NCBI RefSeq assembly: GCF_003353175.1
Contig: NZ_QHKS01000016.1
Coordinates: forward strand, 62,001-126,000
Length of the DNA stretch: 64,000 bases
Direction of reading: 5' to 3'
Origin: Paraburkholderia lacunae
GTDB taxonomy: Bacteria; Pseudomonadota; Gammaproteobacteria; Burkholderiales; Burkholderiaceae
The number at the start of each line of letters is the position of its first letter. Positions within the stretch are counted from its first letter, which is position 1. The notes under the pieces were generated by a model that was not told where the DNA came from, searched no databases, and saw only the letters and a list, made by a program, of their open reading frames with translations. Below, piece by piece: positions 43,418 through 52,892 of this stretch. Made by a program: the position numbers and the translations under genes.

Positions 43418-43464
43418 CGCCCGAACGAGCGGCCCGGTCTTATCGAAGGCCGCGCGTTCGGGCG
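43418..43464 (+). terminator. Long hairpin between the DUF3138 gene and puuB
   Basis: CGCCCGAACG (43418-43427) pairs perfectly with CGTTCGGGCG (43455-43464), and an inner CGGCC/GGCCG pair extends the structure. A weak TCTTCC tract follows. It may end part of the transcription after the barrel-protein gene, or stabilise its message. Confidence 0.55.
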
Positions 43465-43483
43465 TCTTCCGCAAGCTCTGCCT

Positions 43484-44776
43484 ATGCTCCCATTCTCGAA
43501 GCAGCCTCACGTCGCCTCGTATTACGCAGCAACCGCCAACGACACCACCCGCCATCCCCAGCTCGAAGACACGCTGAGCGTCGACGTCTGCGTGATCGGC
43601 GCCGGGCTCACCGGCATTTCGACCGCGCTGAACCTCGCGGAACGCGGCCATTCGGTCGCCGTGCTCGAAGCCTCGAAAGTCGGCTGGGCGGCGAGCGGCC
43701 GCAACGGTGGCCAGTTGATCGGCGGTTTTGCGTGCGATATCGATACGTTTGCGAAGTTCATGCCGGCGGATGACGTGAAGCGTGTTTGGGACATGGGCCT
43801 CGAAACACTGGATATCGTCAAGGAACGCGTCGCGAAACATCAAATCGACTGCGATCTGACTTTGGGTTATCTGACCGCGGCGAACAAACCGCGCGATACG
43901 GACGCGCTGCGCAAATGGCGCGACGAAGCGCACACGCGCTTCGGCTACGACCGCTTCCGTTACGTCGAGCGCGAAGGTCTCGACGAATACGTCGAATCGT
44001 CGCGCTACCTGGGCGGGCTGTTCGATCCGGACAGCGGCCATCTGCACCCGTTGAATTACACGCTGGGTCTTGCACGCGCGGCACGCGCGGCCGGCGTGAA
44101 GATTTTCGAAGACAGCTGCGTCACCGTGCTGCGCGAGGAAAACGGCCGGCATGTGGCCGACACGGCGCGCGGCAAGGTGCACGCGCAATTCGTCGTGCTC
44201 GCGTGCAACACATACCTCGGCAAACTGGCGCCCGACGTGGCGAGCAAAATCATGCCGGTCGGCACCTACGTGATCGCCACCGAACCGCTCGACCCCGACC
44301 GCGCCGAAGCGCTGATGCCCGCGAAGGCCGCCGTCTGCGACAGCCGCTTCGTGCTCGACTACTTCCGCCCTGCCCCCGACAACCGTCTGTTGTGGGGCGG
44401 CAAGGTCAGCTATTCGACCTTCGCGCCGCGCAAGCTCGGCGAGGCGATGCGCCGCGACATGCTGAAAACCTTCCCGCAACTCGACGACGTCAAAATCGAC
44501 TATGCGTGGGGCGGTTTCGTCGATATCACGATGAATCGCGCGCCGCATTTCGGCCGCCTCTCGCCGACGGTGTATTTCGCGCAGGGCTTCTCGGGCCACG
44601 GCGTGAACACCACGGGTCTCGCGGGCAAACTGATCGCCGAGGCGATCGACGGCCAGGCGTCGCGCTTCGATCTGTTCGGCAAGATTCGTCACCGCGACTT
44701 CCCCGGCGGCGCTACACTGCGCACCCCCGCCCTCGTACTCGCGATGGCCTGGTATCGAATGAAGGACCTGCTTTGA
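43484..44776 (+). CDS. puuB: Gamma-glutamylputrescine oxidase (FAD-dependent), first copy
   Basis: A 430-residue DAO-family flavoprotein. The FAD-binding motif VCVIGAGLTGISTALNLAER is near residue 30, followed by the GWAASGRNGGQLIGGF segment shared by PuuB-like amine oxidases, and the C-terminal FAQGFSGHGVNTTGLAGKLI. It oxidises gamma-glutamylputrescine to the aldehyde with release of ammonia and hydrogen peroxide, the step between PuuA and PuuC. It overlaps the next oxidase gene by one base (TGATG). Confidence 0.9.
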   Translation: MLPFSKQPHVASYYAATANDTTRHPQLEDTLSVDVCVIGAGLTGISTALNLAERGHSVAVLEASKVGWAASGRNGGQLIGGFACDIDTFAKFMPADDVKRVWDMGLETLDIVKERVAKHQIDCDLTLGYLTAANKPRDTDALRKWRDEAHTRFGYDRFRYVEREGLDEYVESSRYLGGLFDPDSGHLHPLNYTLGLARAARAAGVKIFEDSCVTVLREENGRHVADTARGKVHAQFVVLACNTYLGKLAPDVASKIMPVGTYVIATEPLDPDRAEALMPAKAAVCDSRFVLDYFRPAPDNRLLWGGKVSYSTFAPRKLGEAMRRDMLKTFPQLDDVKIDYAWGGFVDITMNRAPHFGRLSPTVYFAQGFSGHGVNTTGLAGKLIAEAIDGQASRFDLFGKIRHRDFPGGATLRTPALVLAMAWYRMKDLL

Positions 44777-46089
44777 TGAACGCTACTGTCAACACGCTCG
44801 ACCGCCGCGCCGATGCGCTGATCGCCAACTCCTACTATGAAGCGAGCGCCGCCCGGCCTCTCGTCGACGATCCGATGCTCGACAGCACGCTGGAGGCCGA
44901 CGTCTGCGTGATCGGCGCGGGTTTTTCCGGTTTGTCGGTGGCGCTCGAATGCCGGGCGCGCGGCTTGTCGGTGGTCGTGCTCGATGCGCATCGCCCGGGC
45001 TGGGGCGCATCGGGCCGCAACGGCGGGCAGACGCTGGTGGGCTTCGCCAAAGACGAAATCATCGAGAAGCAACTTGGCCTCGACGGAGCGCGCGCCGCGT
45101 GGGCGATGTCGGTGGAAGGCGTCGCGCTGGTGCGCGAGCGCATCGAACGCTACGGGATCGATTGCGATTTCACCGCGGGCTATCTGACGGTGGCGACCAA
45201 ACCGAAACGCGTGCCGGACTTGCGCGCGTGGATGGAGTCGGCCGCGCAGCGCTGGGGCTATACGAAACTCGCGTGGCTCGATACCGACGAAGTGCGCGCG
45301 CGCGTCGCTTCGCAACGCTATCTGGCCGGCGTCTACGACCCGTTTTCAGGCCACCTGCATCCGCTCAAATACTGTCTCGGTCTCGCCGATGCGGCGCGGC
45401 GCGAAGGCGCGCAACTGTTCGCACATTCGCCGGTGATCGAGGTGGTGCGCGGCGCGAAACCCATTGTGCGTACCGCGACCGGCGAAGTGCGCTGCCGTTT
45501 CGTCGCGGCCTGCGGCAATGCGACCATCGGCGATGTGTTGCCCGCGCCGGTCGCTGCGCGCATCGCACCGATCGCGTCGTACATCGTCGCCACCGAGCCG
45601 CTCGGTCAAGCGCGTGCCGACGCGCTGATCGCTGGACGCGAGGCGATTTGCGACAACAACTTCTTCCTCGATTACTTCCGTCTGTCGGCCGATCATCGCG
45701 TGCTGTTCGGCGGGCGAGCGAGCTCGACCGGCGCATCGCCCGTGCAACTCGGCGAAGAGATTCGCAAACGCATGATCGGCGTGTTCCCGCAACTGGCCGA
45801 CGTGCGGATCGACTATGCGTGGGGCGGTTTCGTCGACGTGACGCGCAATCGCGCGCCCGATTTCGGCTCGATCGATCCGAACTACTTCTACGTGCAGGGC
45901 TTTTCCGGCCACGGCGTCGCGTTGACCGGCATCGCCGGGCGCATCGTGGCGAAAGCGATGGCGGGCGAAACAGCGGCCTTCGACCTGTTCGCCCAGCTGC
46001 GCCACGCGCGCTTTCCGGGCGGCCCGGCATTGCGCGGACCGGCACTCGAACTCGGCATGATGTATCACCGGATTCGCGAGTTGTTCTAG
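44776..46089 (+). CDS. FAD-dependent amine oxidase, PuuB paralogue
   Basis: A 437-residue DAO-family flavoprotein very like the gene before it: VCVIGAGFSGLSVALECRAR near residue 45, WGASGRNGGQTLVGFAKDEI, and YVQGFSGHGVALTGIAGRIV near the C-terminus. The two are tandem paralogues. It may oxidise a different glutamylated polyamine, or simply raise capacity; the sequence does not decide. It is translationally coupled to puuB and is the last gene of the rightward putrescine operon. The frame extends upstream through puuB but that part is only an antisense-like artefact. Confidence 0.88.
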   Translation: MNATVNTLDRRADALIANSYYEASAARPLVDDPMLDSTLEADVCVIGAGFSGLSVALECRARGLSVVVLDAHRPGWGASGRNGGQTLVGFAKDEIIEKQLGLDGARAAWAMSVEGVALVRERIERYGIDCDFTAGYLTVATKPKRVPDLRAWMESAAQRWGYTKLAWLDTDEVRARVASQRYLAGVYDPFSGHLHPLKYCLGLADAARREGAQLFAHSPVIEVVRGAKPIVRTATGEVRCRFVAACGNATIGDVLPAPVAARIAPIASYIVATEPLGQARADALIAGREAICDNNFFLDYFRLSADHRVLFGGRASSTGASPVQLGEEIRKRMIGVFPQLADVRIDYAWGGFVDVTRNRAPDFGSIDPNYFYVQGFSGHGVALTGIAGRIVAKAMAGETAAFDLFAQLRHARFPGGPALRGPALELGMMYHRIRELF

Positions 46090-46113
46090 CCCCAAGTCAC
46101 GCGCCGATTGTTG

Positions 46114-46142
46114 TTGACAATGATTCTCATTACCATTAAAGT
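46114..46142 (+). promoter_or_regulatory. Fur-box promoter of the heme uptake operon
   Basis: TTGACA (46114-46119) and TAAAGT (46137-46142) are 17 bases apart. Overlapping them is GACAATGATTCTCATTACC (46116-46134), which matches 15 of 19 positions of the classic Fur box. Iron-loaded Fur would block the promoter directly. This fits repression of heme uptake in iron-rich conditions. Confidence 0.8.
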
Positions 46143-46293
46143 CAGTCTTTCGTAAAGCTAACGATTTTATTGATTTAGCTTTACCTGTTTTTTTACCTGT
46201 TAACTACGCCCAGCCCAACCTCTATTGGGCTGCCAGCCAGGTGCCGTGAATCACCCAGCGAGCTTGTCGGGTCTCTTCGTCGGGGATTTTCAC

Positions 46294-48570
46294 GTGCATC
46301 CTTCTCGTCTCGCGCGGCGTCCGCTGTCCGCCATGCTTGCTGGCGTTTATGGCGTCGTTGGCTTCTGGCCTCATGTTCATGCGGCAACCGAATCGTCTGC
46401 TACCGCGATCAATCAAGCCGCTGCGCAATATGCCGAGTTGCGCGGTACCTCGGACGTGCTCGACCCGGTAACGGTCACCGCGACCCGGACTGCAACGAAA
46501 GCAAGCCACACCGCAGCCAGCGTCTCCGTCATCACGGCCGAAGAACTGGAAGAACAGCAGGCGGAGAACATCAAGGACGCGCTGCGCTACGAGCCGGGAG
46601 TTACTGTCCGGCGCACACCCTATCGGCCGACCTCGTCAGCCGCAGCCGGAGGGCGCGACGGCGACTCGAGCATCAATATCCGTGGTCTCGAAGGCAACCG
46701 CATCCTGCTGATGGAGGACGGTATCCGTCTGCCGAATTCGTTCAGCTTTGGTCCGCTGGAAGCGGGTCGCGGCGACTATGCGGACATCGGCACCTTGAAG
46801 CGCATCGAAATTCTGCGAGGTCCGGCCTCGGCATTGTATGGAAGCGATGGCCTGACCGGTGCCGTCAACTTCATCACCAAAGACCCGCAGGATCTGCTCA
46901 ACATCTACGGCAAAAAAACGTACTTTTCGGTACGGCCAAGTTACGAATCGGCCGGCCGCAGCTTCGGCGCGACCGTTCAGGCCGCGGGCGGCAACGACAT
47001 GATCCAGGGCATGGTGATAGCCGATGGCCGGCGCGGCCACGAACTGGACGGCACCGGCTCGAACAATTCGGCGGGTCCGAACCGCGGAACGGCGAATCCG
47101 CAGGACACCTACTCTGAATCGGTACTCGGCAAGCTTGTGATCAAGCCCACGGCACGCGACACGTTCAAGTTCACGGCCGAAACCGTCAGGCAGCGTATCG
47201 ACAGCCATGTGCTGTCCGCGGTGAATCCACCGGCCACGCTCGCGCTGACGGCAAACGACCGCCTCGAGCGCAACCGTTACAGCCTCGACTACGACTTCAG
47301 TAACGACGCTGCGCGATTCTTCCAGACCGCGCACGTCCAGTTCTACTACCAGGACGCTTCGCAGGACCAGAAGTCCTACGAGACACGCGGGTCACAACCG
47401 TCGCGAAGCCGCGACAACAATTACAGCGAACGCATCATAGGCGGTTCCGCGTTTGCAGAGAGCACCTTTCACACGGGCGTCCTCACGCACAAGCTCCTGT
47501 ACGGCGGCGACGGCAGTGTCGACCGAATCACCAACCTGCGCAATGGCACGGTTCCAGGTGCGGGCGAAGCGCCCTTCCCCAACAAGGCCTTTCCGGATAC
47601 CGATTACACGCTTCTCGGTGCCTTCCTGCAGGACCAGATCAGTTTCGGCGCGTTGACGGTCACGCCAGGCCTGCGCTTCGATAGCTACCGGCTCAGCGCA
47701 AAGACAGGTGACCCGCAGTACACGGGCACGCCGGTTTCGTCGAGCGACAACGCGCTGTCGCCGCGGCTTGCCGTGCTCTACGAAGTGTCACCGGCGCTCA
47801 TTCCGTACGCCCAGTATGCCCATGGTTTTCGTGCGCCGTCGCCGGACCAGGTGAACAACAGCTTTGCCAACCCGCTCTATGGCTACACGTCGATCGGCAA
47901 TCCGAACCTCAAGCCGGAAACCAGCGACACCATTGAAGCTGGGCTGCGCGGCAAACTCGGCACCGGCTTCGGACCGCTCAGTTATAGCGCGGTGGTGTTC
48001 GCGGGCCGCTATCGGGATTTCATTTCGCAGCAGACCGTTGGCGGCACCGGCAGGCCGACCGACCCTCTCGTCTTCCAGTACGTCAATTTTGGCAAGGCTC
48101 GCATTCACGGCCTTGAAGGTCGCGCCGAATGGTTCCTGCCGAAGGGCTTTTCCGTGAAGACAGCTATGGCGTTCACCAAAGGCAGCGTCGAAAACACCGG
48201 GGCCGCGAATCAACCGCTGGACACCATCAACCCGTTCTCCGCCGTATTCGGTGTGCGTTACGAGCCGGGCGAACGATGGTTCGCACAGGCAGACCTGCTG
48301 TTCCAGGCGGCCAAGAGATCCAGCGACATCACGCCTAAAAGCTGCAGTTCGGCAACGTGCTTTGCACCACCGTCATCGTTCGTGGTCGACTTGCGCGGCG
48401 GCTATCGATTCAGCAAGCACGTGGCCGCGTATCTCGGCGTGTTCAACCTGTTCGACCGGAAATACTGGAACTGGTCGGACGTGCGGGGCATCGCCGACAG
48501 CTCGTCGATCAAGGACGCGTATACCGCGCCGGGGCGGAACGTCTCCGTCAGCATGAAGATCGACATGTAA
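46294..48570 (+). CDS. hmuR: TonB-dependent heme/hemoglobin receptor
   Basis: A 758-residue outer-membrane receptor. A signal peptide ends near HVHAA, and a plug domain follows (VTVTATRTATKASHTAASVS, SSINIRGLEGNRILLMEDGI, GSDGLTGAVNFITKDP), then a 22-strand barrel ending in SVSMKIDM. The heme-receptor boxes FRAP and NPNL are present in HGFRAPSPDQ and IGNPNLKPE, but the loop between them has no His and instead has Tyr residues (LYGYTS). The start is taken as GTG at 46294 after GGGGA; an in-frame TTG at 46225 would add 23 residues. It brings heme across the outer membrane using TonB energy. Confidence 0.9.
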   Translation: MHPSRLARRPLSAMLAGVYGVVGFWPHVHAATESSATAINQAAAQYAELRGTSDVLDPVTVTATRTATKASHTAASVSVITAEELEEQQAENIKDALRYEPGVTVRRTPYRPTSSAAAGGRDGDSSINIRGLEGNRILLMEDGIRLPNSFSFGPLEAGRGDYADIGTLKRIEILRGPASALYGSDGLTGAVNFITKDPQDLLNIYGKKTYFSVRPSYESAGRSFGATVQAAGGNDMIQGMVIADGRRGHELDGTGSNNSAGPNRGTANPQDTYSESVLGKLVIKPTARDTFKFTAETVRQRIDSHVLSAVNPPATLALTANDRLERNRYSLDYDFSNDAARFFQTAHVQFYYQDASQDQKSYETRGSQPSRSRDNNYSERIIGGSAFAESTFHTGVLTHKLLYGGDGSVDRITNLRNGTVPGAGEAPFPNKAFPDTDYTLLGAFLQDQISFGALTVTPGLRFDSYRLSAKTGDPQYTGTPVSSSDNALSPRLAVLYEVSPALIPYAQYAHGFRAPSPDQVNNSFANPLYGYTSIGNPNLKPETSDTIEAGLRGKLGTGFGPLSYSAVVFAGRYRDFISQQTVGGTGRPTDPLVFQYVNFGKARIHGLEGRAEWFLPKGFSVKTAMAFTKGSVENTGAANQPLDTINPFSAVFGVRYEPGERWFAQADLLFQAAKRSSDITPKSCSSATCFAPPSSFVVDLRGGYRFSKHVAAYLGVFNLFDRKYWNWSDVRGIADSSSIKDAYTAPGRNVSVSMKIDM

Positions 48571-48630
48571 CGGCGAGCGCTTCGGCCTCTCCGATTTTCA
48601 TTGCGCCATCCTCAATCTCAGGAGCCTGCC

Positions 48631-49707
48631 ATGCAAAACACCGCTCGCCTTGACGCCACTTCGTTGCAACAGTTGCGTCATGCCTTCGTCGCCCTCAAGA
48701 CCGACAAGAAGCTGCGTAATCGCGATGCCGCGCTCGCGCTCGGCATCAGCGAAGGCGAGGCACTCGCCGCGTTTGCCGGCGAGCATGTCGTGCGCCTGAC
48801 GCCGCGCTTTATCGAGCTGTTCGAAGAAGTGCCACAGCTCGGTCCAGTCATGGCGCTCACGCGCAATGAAGCTGCCGTCCATGAAAAAGACGGGCAGTAC
48901 GGGAACATGAGCCACAACGGCGACATCGGCCTTGTATTGGGCGGCACAATTGACCTGCGGGTCTTCTACCAGCACTGGGCATCGGGCTTCGCCGTGCGCG
49001 AGGCGACGGCTCACGGTGAACAGAAGAGTCTGCAATTTTTCGATGCTCAAGGCCACGCGGTACACAAGATTTTCCTGCGCGAACACAGCGATCACGCGGC
49101 GTTCGACGCTTTCGTCGAGCGCTGGGGCGCGGCCGAGCAGGTGCCGGGTCTGATGCTGGGCGAACTGGCAGCCCCCCCGGTCATCAAGGACGATAGCGAA
49201 TTCGACGTGCCGGCATTTCATGCGGCGTGGGACGCGATGAGCGACACGCATCAATTCTTCGGCATACTGCGTAAATTCGGGCTCGCCCGCACGCAGGCGC
49301 TGCGCCTCGCGCAACGGCGCTATGCGCAGCCCGTCGCCACCGGAGTGTTGCAGAACCTGTTGGTCCGCGCGTCTGAAAGTGCCGTATCTATCATGGTGTT
49401 CGTGGGCAATCGCGGCATGATTCAGATTCACAGCGGCCCGATCAAGACCATCCGTGTCATGGGCGCCTGGCTCAATGTGCTGGACCCGGATTTCAACCTG
49501 CATCTGCGCACGGACCTGATTGCGAGTGCCTGGGTGGTTCGTAAGCCGACGGCCGACGGCATAGTCACGTCGCTGGAGCTCTTCGACTCGCGGGGCGAAA
49601 ACATCGCGATGCTGTTCGGCACGCGCAAACCCGGCACGCCTGAACTCGACGGGTGGCGCGAATTGATCGCGGAGATCGAGGCGCTGCGCGATGAGGCTTC
49701 GGCATGA
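48631..49707 (+). CDS. hmuS: Hemin-degrading/trafficking factor
   Basis: A 358-residue protein of the HmuS/HemS/PhuS family with two similar halves. The N-terminal LGISEGEALAAFAGEHVVRL segment and the VMALTRNEAAVHEKDGQYGN block are characteristic, with the second-half counterparts SIMVFVGNRGMIQIHSGPIK and WVVRKPTADGIVTSLELFD. It accepts cytoplasmic heme and passes it to, or acts as, a heme-degrading enzyme. The ATG at 48631 has a CAGGAG site. It overlaps hmuT by four bases. Confidence 0.92.
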   Translation: MQNTARLDATSLQQLRHAFVALKTDKKLRNRDAALALGISEGEALAAFAGEHVVRLTPRFIELFEEVPQLGPVMALTRNEAAVHEKDGQYGNMSHNGDIGLVLGGTIDLRVFYQHWASGFAVREATAHGEQKSLQFFDAQGHAVHKIFLREHSDHAAFDAFVERWGAAEQVPGLMLGELAAPPVIKDDSEFDVPAFHAAWDAMSDTHQFFGILRKFGLARTQALRLAQRRYAQPVATGVLQNLLVRASESAVSIMVFVGNRGMIQIHSGPIKTIRVMGAWLNVLDPDFNLHLRTDLIASAWVVRKPTADGIVTSLELFDSRGENIAMLFGTRKPGTPELDGWRELIAEIEALRDEASA

Positions 49708-50606
49708 ATTCCGGGCGCGTGAATGGAGCTCGCCGCGCCATCGTGCTCGGCAGTGGTGCGCTCCTGTTTACTGGAATGCCCCTACGTGCGAATGCTCGAG
49801 GGCGGCAGCGGCGAGTCATCGTTGTCGGCGGTGCGCTGGCCGAAATCGTCTATGCGCTCGACGCGCAAGCGAATGCACGCGGCGTGCTGGTCGCAACCGA
49901 TACGACCTGCACGTTCCCCGCCGCTGCAGGCGCCTTACCGAAGGTCGGTTATCAGCGAGCGCTATCGGCGGAAGGACTGCTATCGTTGCGGCCCGACCTG
50001 ATTCTGGCGTCTTCGGAAGCGGGACCGCCGAACGTACTGAGCCAGGTGAAGCAGGCGGGTGTAGAAGTGGTGACGTTTGCTGAGCGCCACGACGTCGACT
50101 CTGTGCGCGAGAAGATTGCCGGCATTGCCCGGACGCTCGACGCGGGCGAGGCGGGCAAGTCGCTGCAGGCTCGCTTTGACGAGCAATGGAAGGCGGCCCG
50201 CCAGACAGTCGACGCATCGCCACTCGCCATGCGAACGCAACCGCCGCGCGTGCTGTTCGTGCTCAACAACACCGGCAATCAGGCGTTTGTCGCCGGGCAG
50301 CGTACCGCCGCCGATGCCATGCTCGCCTATGCCGGAGCGCGCAACGCGATGCAGGGCTTCAACGGTTACCGGCCGTTGTCGGCCGAAGCGCTGGTCAGCG
50401 CGGCGCCCGACATCGTGCTTACCACCGACGAAGCGCTGAGCGCAACGGGCGGTGCCGACAAAATGCTCGCGAGTCCCGGCTTCGGCGCCACGCCTGCTGG
50501 CCGGGCGAAAAGGGTCGCGTCGCTCGACACCCTGTTCATGCTCGGCTTTGGTCCCCGGTTGCCCGCTGCCGTGGCGACGCTCAACCAGCGTCTGGGGCAG
50601 GCTTGA
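49704..50606 (+). CDS. hmuT: Heme-binding periplasmic protein
   Basis: A 300-residue cluster A-II heme-binding protein. An N-terminal signal-like hydrophobic stretch (AIVLGSGALLFTGMPL) is followed by RVIVVGGALAEIVYALDA. The heme ligand of ShuT/PhuT, a tyrosine in GYQRALSAEGLLSLRPDLIL, is present as Tyr83. A long central helix and the second lobe (RVLFVLNNTGNQAFVAG) follow. It shuttles heme across the periplasm to HmuUV. Its stop overlaps a TTG that could start hmuU. Confidence 0.92.
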   Translation: MNSGRVNGARRAIVLGSGALLFTGMPLRANARGRQRRVIVVGGALAEIVYALDAQANARGVLVATDTTCTFPAAAGALPKVGYQRALSAEGLLSLRPDLILASSEAGPPNVLSQVKQAGVEVVTFAERHDVDSVREKIAGIARTLDAGEAGKSLQARFDEQWKAARQTVDASPLAMRTQPPRVLFVLNNTGNQAFVAGQRTAADAMLAYAGARNAMQGFNGYRPLSAEALVSAAPDIVLTTDEALSATGGADKMLASPGFGATPAGRAKRVASLDTLFMLGFGPRLPAAVATLNQRLGQA

Positions 50607-50632
50607 CGAACACAGGTTCTTCAGCGAATCCG

Positions 50633-51757
50633 ATGAACGCATCGAGCGCGGCGCATCTCCGTATGCCTACAGACCCTGCTTCTCATGCGGAATCGTCGAC
50701 CCTGGCCGGTCGGCGGCGTCGCAACGCAGCCGTACTGCTGTGCAGCCTCGCCGCAGCGCTTTGCGGGGCGACGCTTGCCGCCGTTTGCATGGGCGCGTAC
50801 GGGATGACACCCGCGATGGTCTGGTCCGCACTCACGGTGCGCTCGGACGCTGTGCTGAATGCTCCTGCGCTCCAGCAAGCGCAGGCTGTGCTGTTCAGCA
50901 TCCGGTTGCCGCGTGTGGTGCTTGCCCTGCTCGTCGGCGCGGGCTTCGGCGCTGCCGGCAGCGCCCTGCAGGCGCTTTTTCGCAATCCGCTGGCCGACCC
51001 GGGACTGATTGGCATTTCGAGCGGCGCTGCGCTGGGCGCGTCCACGCTGATCGTGCTCGGGCCGCTTCTGGGTGTGTCTTTTGCCGCAGCCGGCCTGTAC
51101 GTCCTGCCGGCTGCGGCGTTCATCGGCGCACTGGCGGTTTCCGCGCTGGTCTACCGACTCGCCGCCGCTCGCGGACGGCTTGCGTTGCCGCTATTGCTGC
51201 TCGCCGGCATCGCGATCAATGCGCTAGTGGGCGCCGCCATCGGGCTGCTCACCTACGTTGCCGACGACGCCCAACTTCGCTCCCTGACGTTCTGGAGCCT
51301 TGGCAGCCTCGGCGGCGCACAGTGGCCGATGCTTGCCGCGGTGATGCCTTTCGTTCTGGCAGGCATCGTCCTGATCGCGCGCAACGGTCATGCGCTCAAC
51401 GCGCTGCAACTTGGCGAGACCGAGGCGCAGCACCTGGGCGTGCCGACGCAGCGGGTCAAGCGCACGATGTTGGCCGCTTCCGCGCTGAGCGTCGGCGCTT
51501 TAGTCTCATGCACCGGTGTGATCGGTTTTATCGGGCTGGTGGCGCCTCATTGCGTGAGGCTCGCATGCGGCCCGAACCAGCGTGTGGTGATCCCCGGCGC
51601 CATGTTGCTCGGGGCAACCCTGACCATGCTGGCCGACCTCGCTGCGCGCACGGTGGCCGCGCCGGCAGAAGTCCCGCTCGGCATCCTCACCGCGTTGCTC
51701 GGCGCGCCCTTCTTCCTCGTGCTGTTGTGGCGTAGCCGCGGTCAACTCGGCTTGTGA
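50633..51757 (+). CDS. hmuU: Heme ABC transporter permease
   Basis: A 374-residue FecCD-family permease with about ten hydrophobic spans. Signature segments are RLPRVVLALLVGAGFGAAGS, FRNPLADPGLIGISSGAALG and the coupling-helix region NALQLGETEAQHLGVPTQRV, followed by GFIGLVAPHCVRLACGPNQR. The start is uncertain: TTG at 50603 overlapping the hmuT stop, ATG at 50633 or ATG at 50663; I use 50633. It forms the inner-membrane heme channel with HmuV. Confidence 0.9.
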   Translation: MNASSAAHLRMPTDPASHAESSTLAGRRRRNAAVLLCSLAAALCGATLAAVCMGAYGMTPAMVWSALTVRSDAVLNAPALQQAQAVLFSIRLPRVVLALLVGAGFGAAGSALQALFRNPLADPGLIGISSGAALGASTLIVLGPLLGVSFAAAGLYVLPAAAFIGALAVSALVYRLAAARGRLALPLLLLAGIAINALVGAAIGLLTYVADDAQLRSLTFWSLGSLGGAQWPMLAAVMPFVLAGIVLIARNGHALNALQLGETEAQHLGVPTQRVKRTMLAASALSVGALVSCTGVIGFIGLVAPHCVRLACGPNQRVVIPGAMLLGATLTMLADLAARTVAAPAEVPLGILTALLGAPFFLVLLWRSRGQLGL

Positions 51758-51793
51758 GCGGCACTTCAGTGAATCCGATGGAGCAGACATAAG

Positions 51794-52624
51794 ATGTTGA
51801 TCGCGAGCCATTTGAGCGTGACGCGAGGCGCAAGCACGATTTTACGGAACCTTTCGCTAGCCGTGAAGCCAGGTGCCTTGACGGCGCTCCTCGGCCGCAA
51901 CGGCGTCGGCAAAAGTACGCTGCTCAAGGCGCTGGCCGGAGAGTTCGACACCGCGGGCCCAATGCGTGGTTTGCGCATCAGCGGCGATCTGACGCTCAAC
52001 GGCGAACCGCTGCGTGCGATCCCGCCTCAACGCCTCGCCCTGCTGCGCGCCGTGTTGCCTCAATCTTCCCAGCCCGCGTTCCCGTTCAGCGTCGAGGAAA
52101 TCGTGCTGCTTGGGCGTTACCCTCATGTACGCGGCGGCGCGCCTTCAAGACGCGATCGGGAGATTGTCGGCGAGGCGCTGGCACTTGCGGAGGCCGTTGG
52201 ACTCGCCGGGCGCGACATCACGACACTGTCCGGGGGCGAACTGGCGCGCGTCCAGTTTGCGAGGGTCCTTGCTCAGCTCTGGCCTGTTGCCGATATTTGT
52301 CCGGAGCACGTTGGGACAATGCCTCGATATCTCCTGCTGGACGAGCCGACCGCCGCCCTCGATCTTGCGCATCAGCACCATCTTCTGGCGACAGTCCGGG
52401 ACGTGGCGCGCCGCTGGAACATAGGCGCACTGGCGATCGTGCACGACCCGAATCTGGCGGCGCGCCATGCCGACACGATCGCTTTGCTCGCGGAAGGCAC
52501 GATAATCGCGCAGGGCACGCCACACAAAATGATGCGGCCCGAACTGATCGAGCGCTGCTACGGTTTTGCGGTGCGCATGCTCGACGCCGGCGGCGAGTGG
52601 GCACCGGTCGCCGTACCGACATAG
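51794..52624 (+). CDS. hmuV: Heme ABC transporter ATP-binding protein
   Basis: A 276-residue ATPase of the FecE/HmuV class. Walker A is LGRNGVGKST at about residue 34, the signature is TLSGGELARVQFARVL, and Walker B is YLLLDEPTAALD, followed by the H-loop HD. The loop FSVEEIVLLGRYPHVRGGAP is typical of heme and siderophore ATPases. It drives heme import through HmuU and is the last gene of the operon. The 268 bases downstream hold no gene. Confidence 0.94.
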   Translation: MLIASHLSVTRGASTILRNLSLAVKPGALTALLGRNGVGKSTLLKALAGEFDTAGPMRGLRISGDLTLNGEPLRAIPPQRLALLRAVLPQSSQPAFPFSVEEIVLLGRYPHVRGGAPSRRDREIVGEALALAEAVGLAGRDITTLSGGELARVQFARVLAQLWPVADICPEHVGTMPRYLLLDEPTAALDLAHQHHLLATVRDVARRWNIGALAIVHDPNLAARHADTIALLAEGTIIAQGTPHKMMRPELIERCYGFAVRMLDAGGEWAPVAVPT

Positions 52625-52892
52625 AATAATCGTCCCGAGTTCGAGAAATCGGCGGTTGTCGAAATGTTGGGACCGTTGTGAGCTTGCCGTCGGCTTTGGA
52701 TTTGCTGCCCCATTCTCGTTTAAAACAGCGCACCAGCAGCGCATAAGCTCTGCTCCCTTTACCTGAGTTCAAATCGAGTGCAGCAAGGAAGGCCCAACGA
52801 AGCCCGACGGCCGGCGGTTTTGCTATTGTTGATGATCGATACCATACTGATCTGATGTATCTCGTCGTATTCCGCTTTTGAGGGGCCGCTCG

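Noticed and set aside
43786..44775. Upstream extension of the second PuuB-like oxidase
   Set aside because: It lies entirely over puuB in another frame and reads Arg-rich sequence; the ATG at 44776 gives the conserved start.
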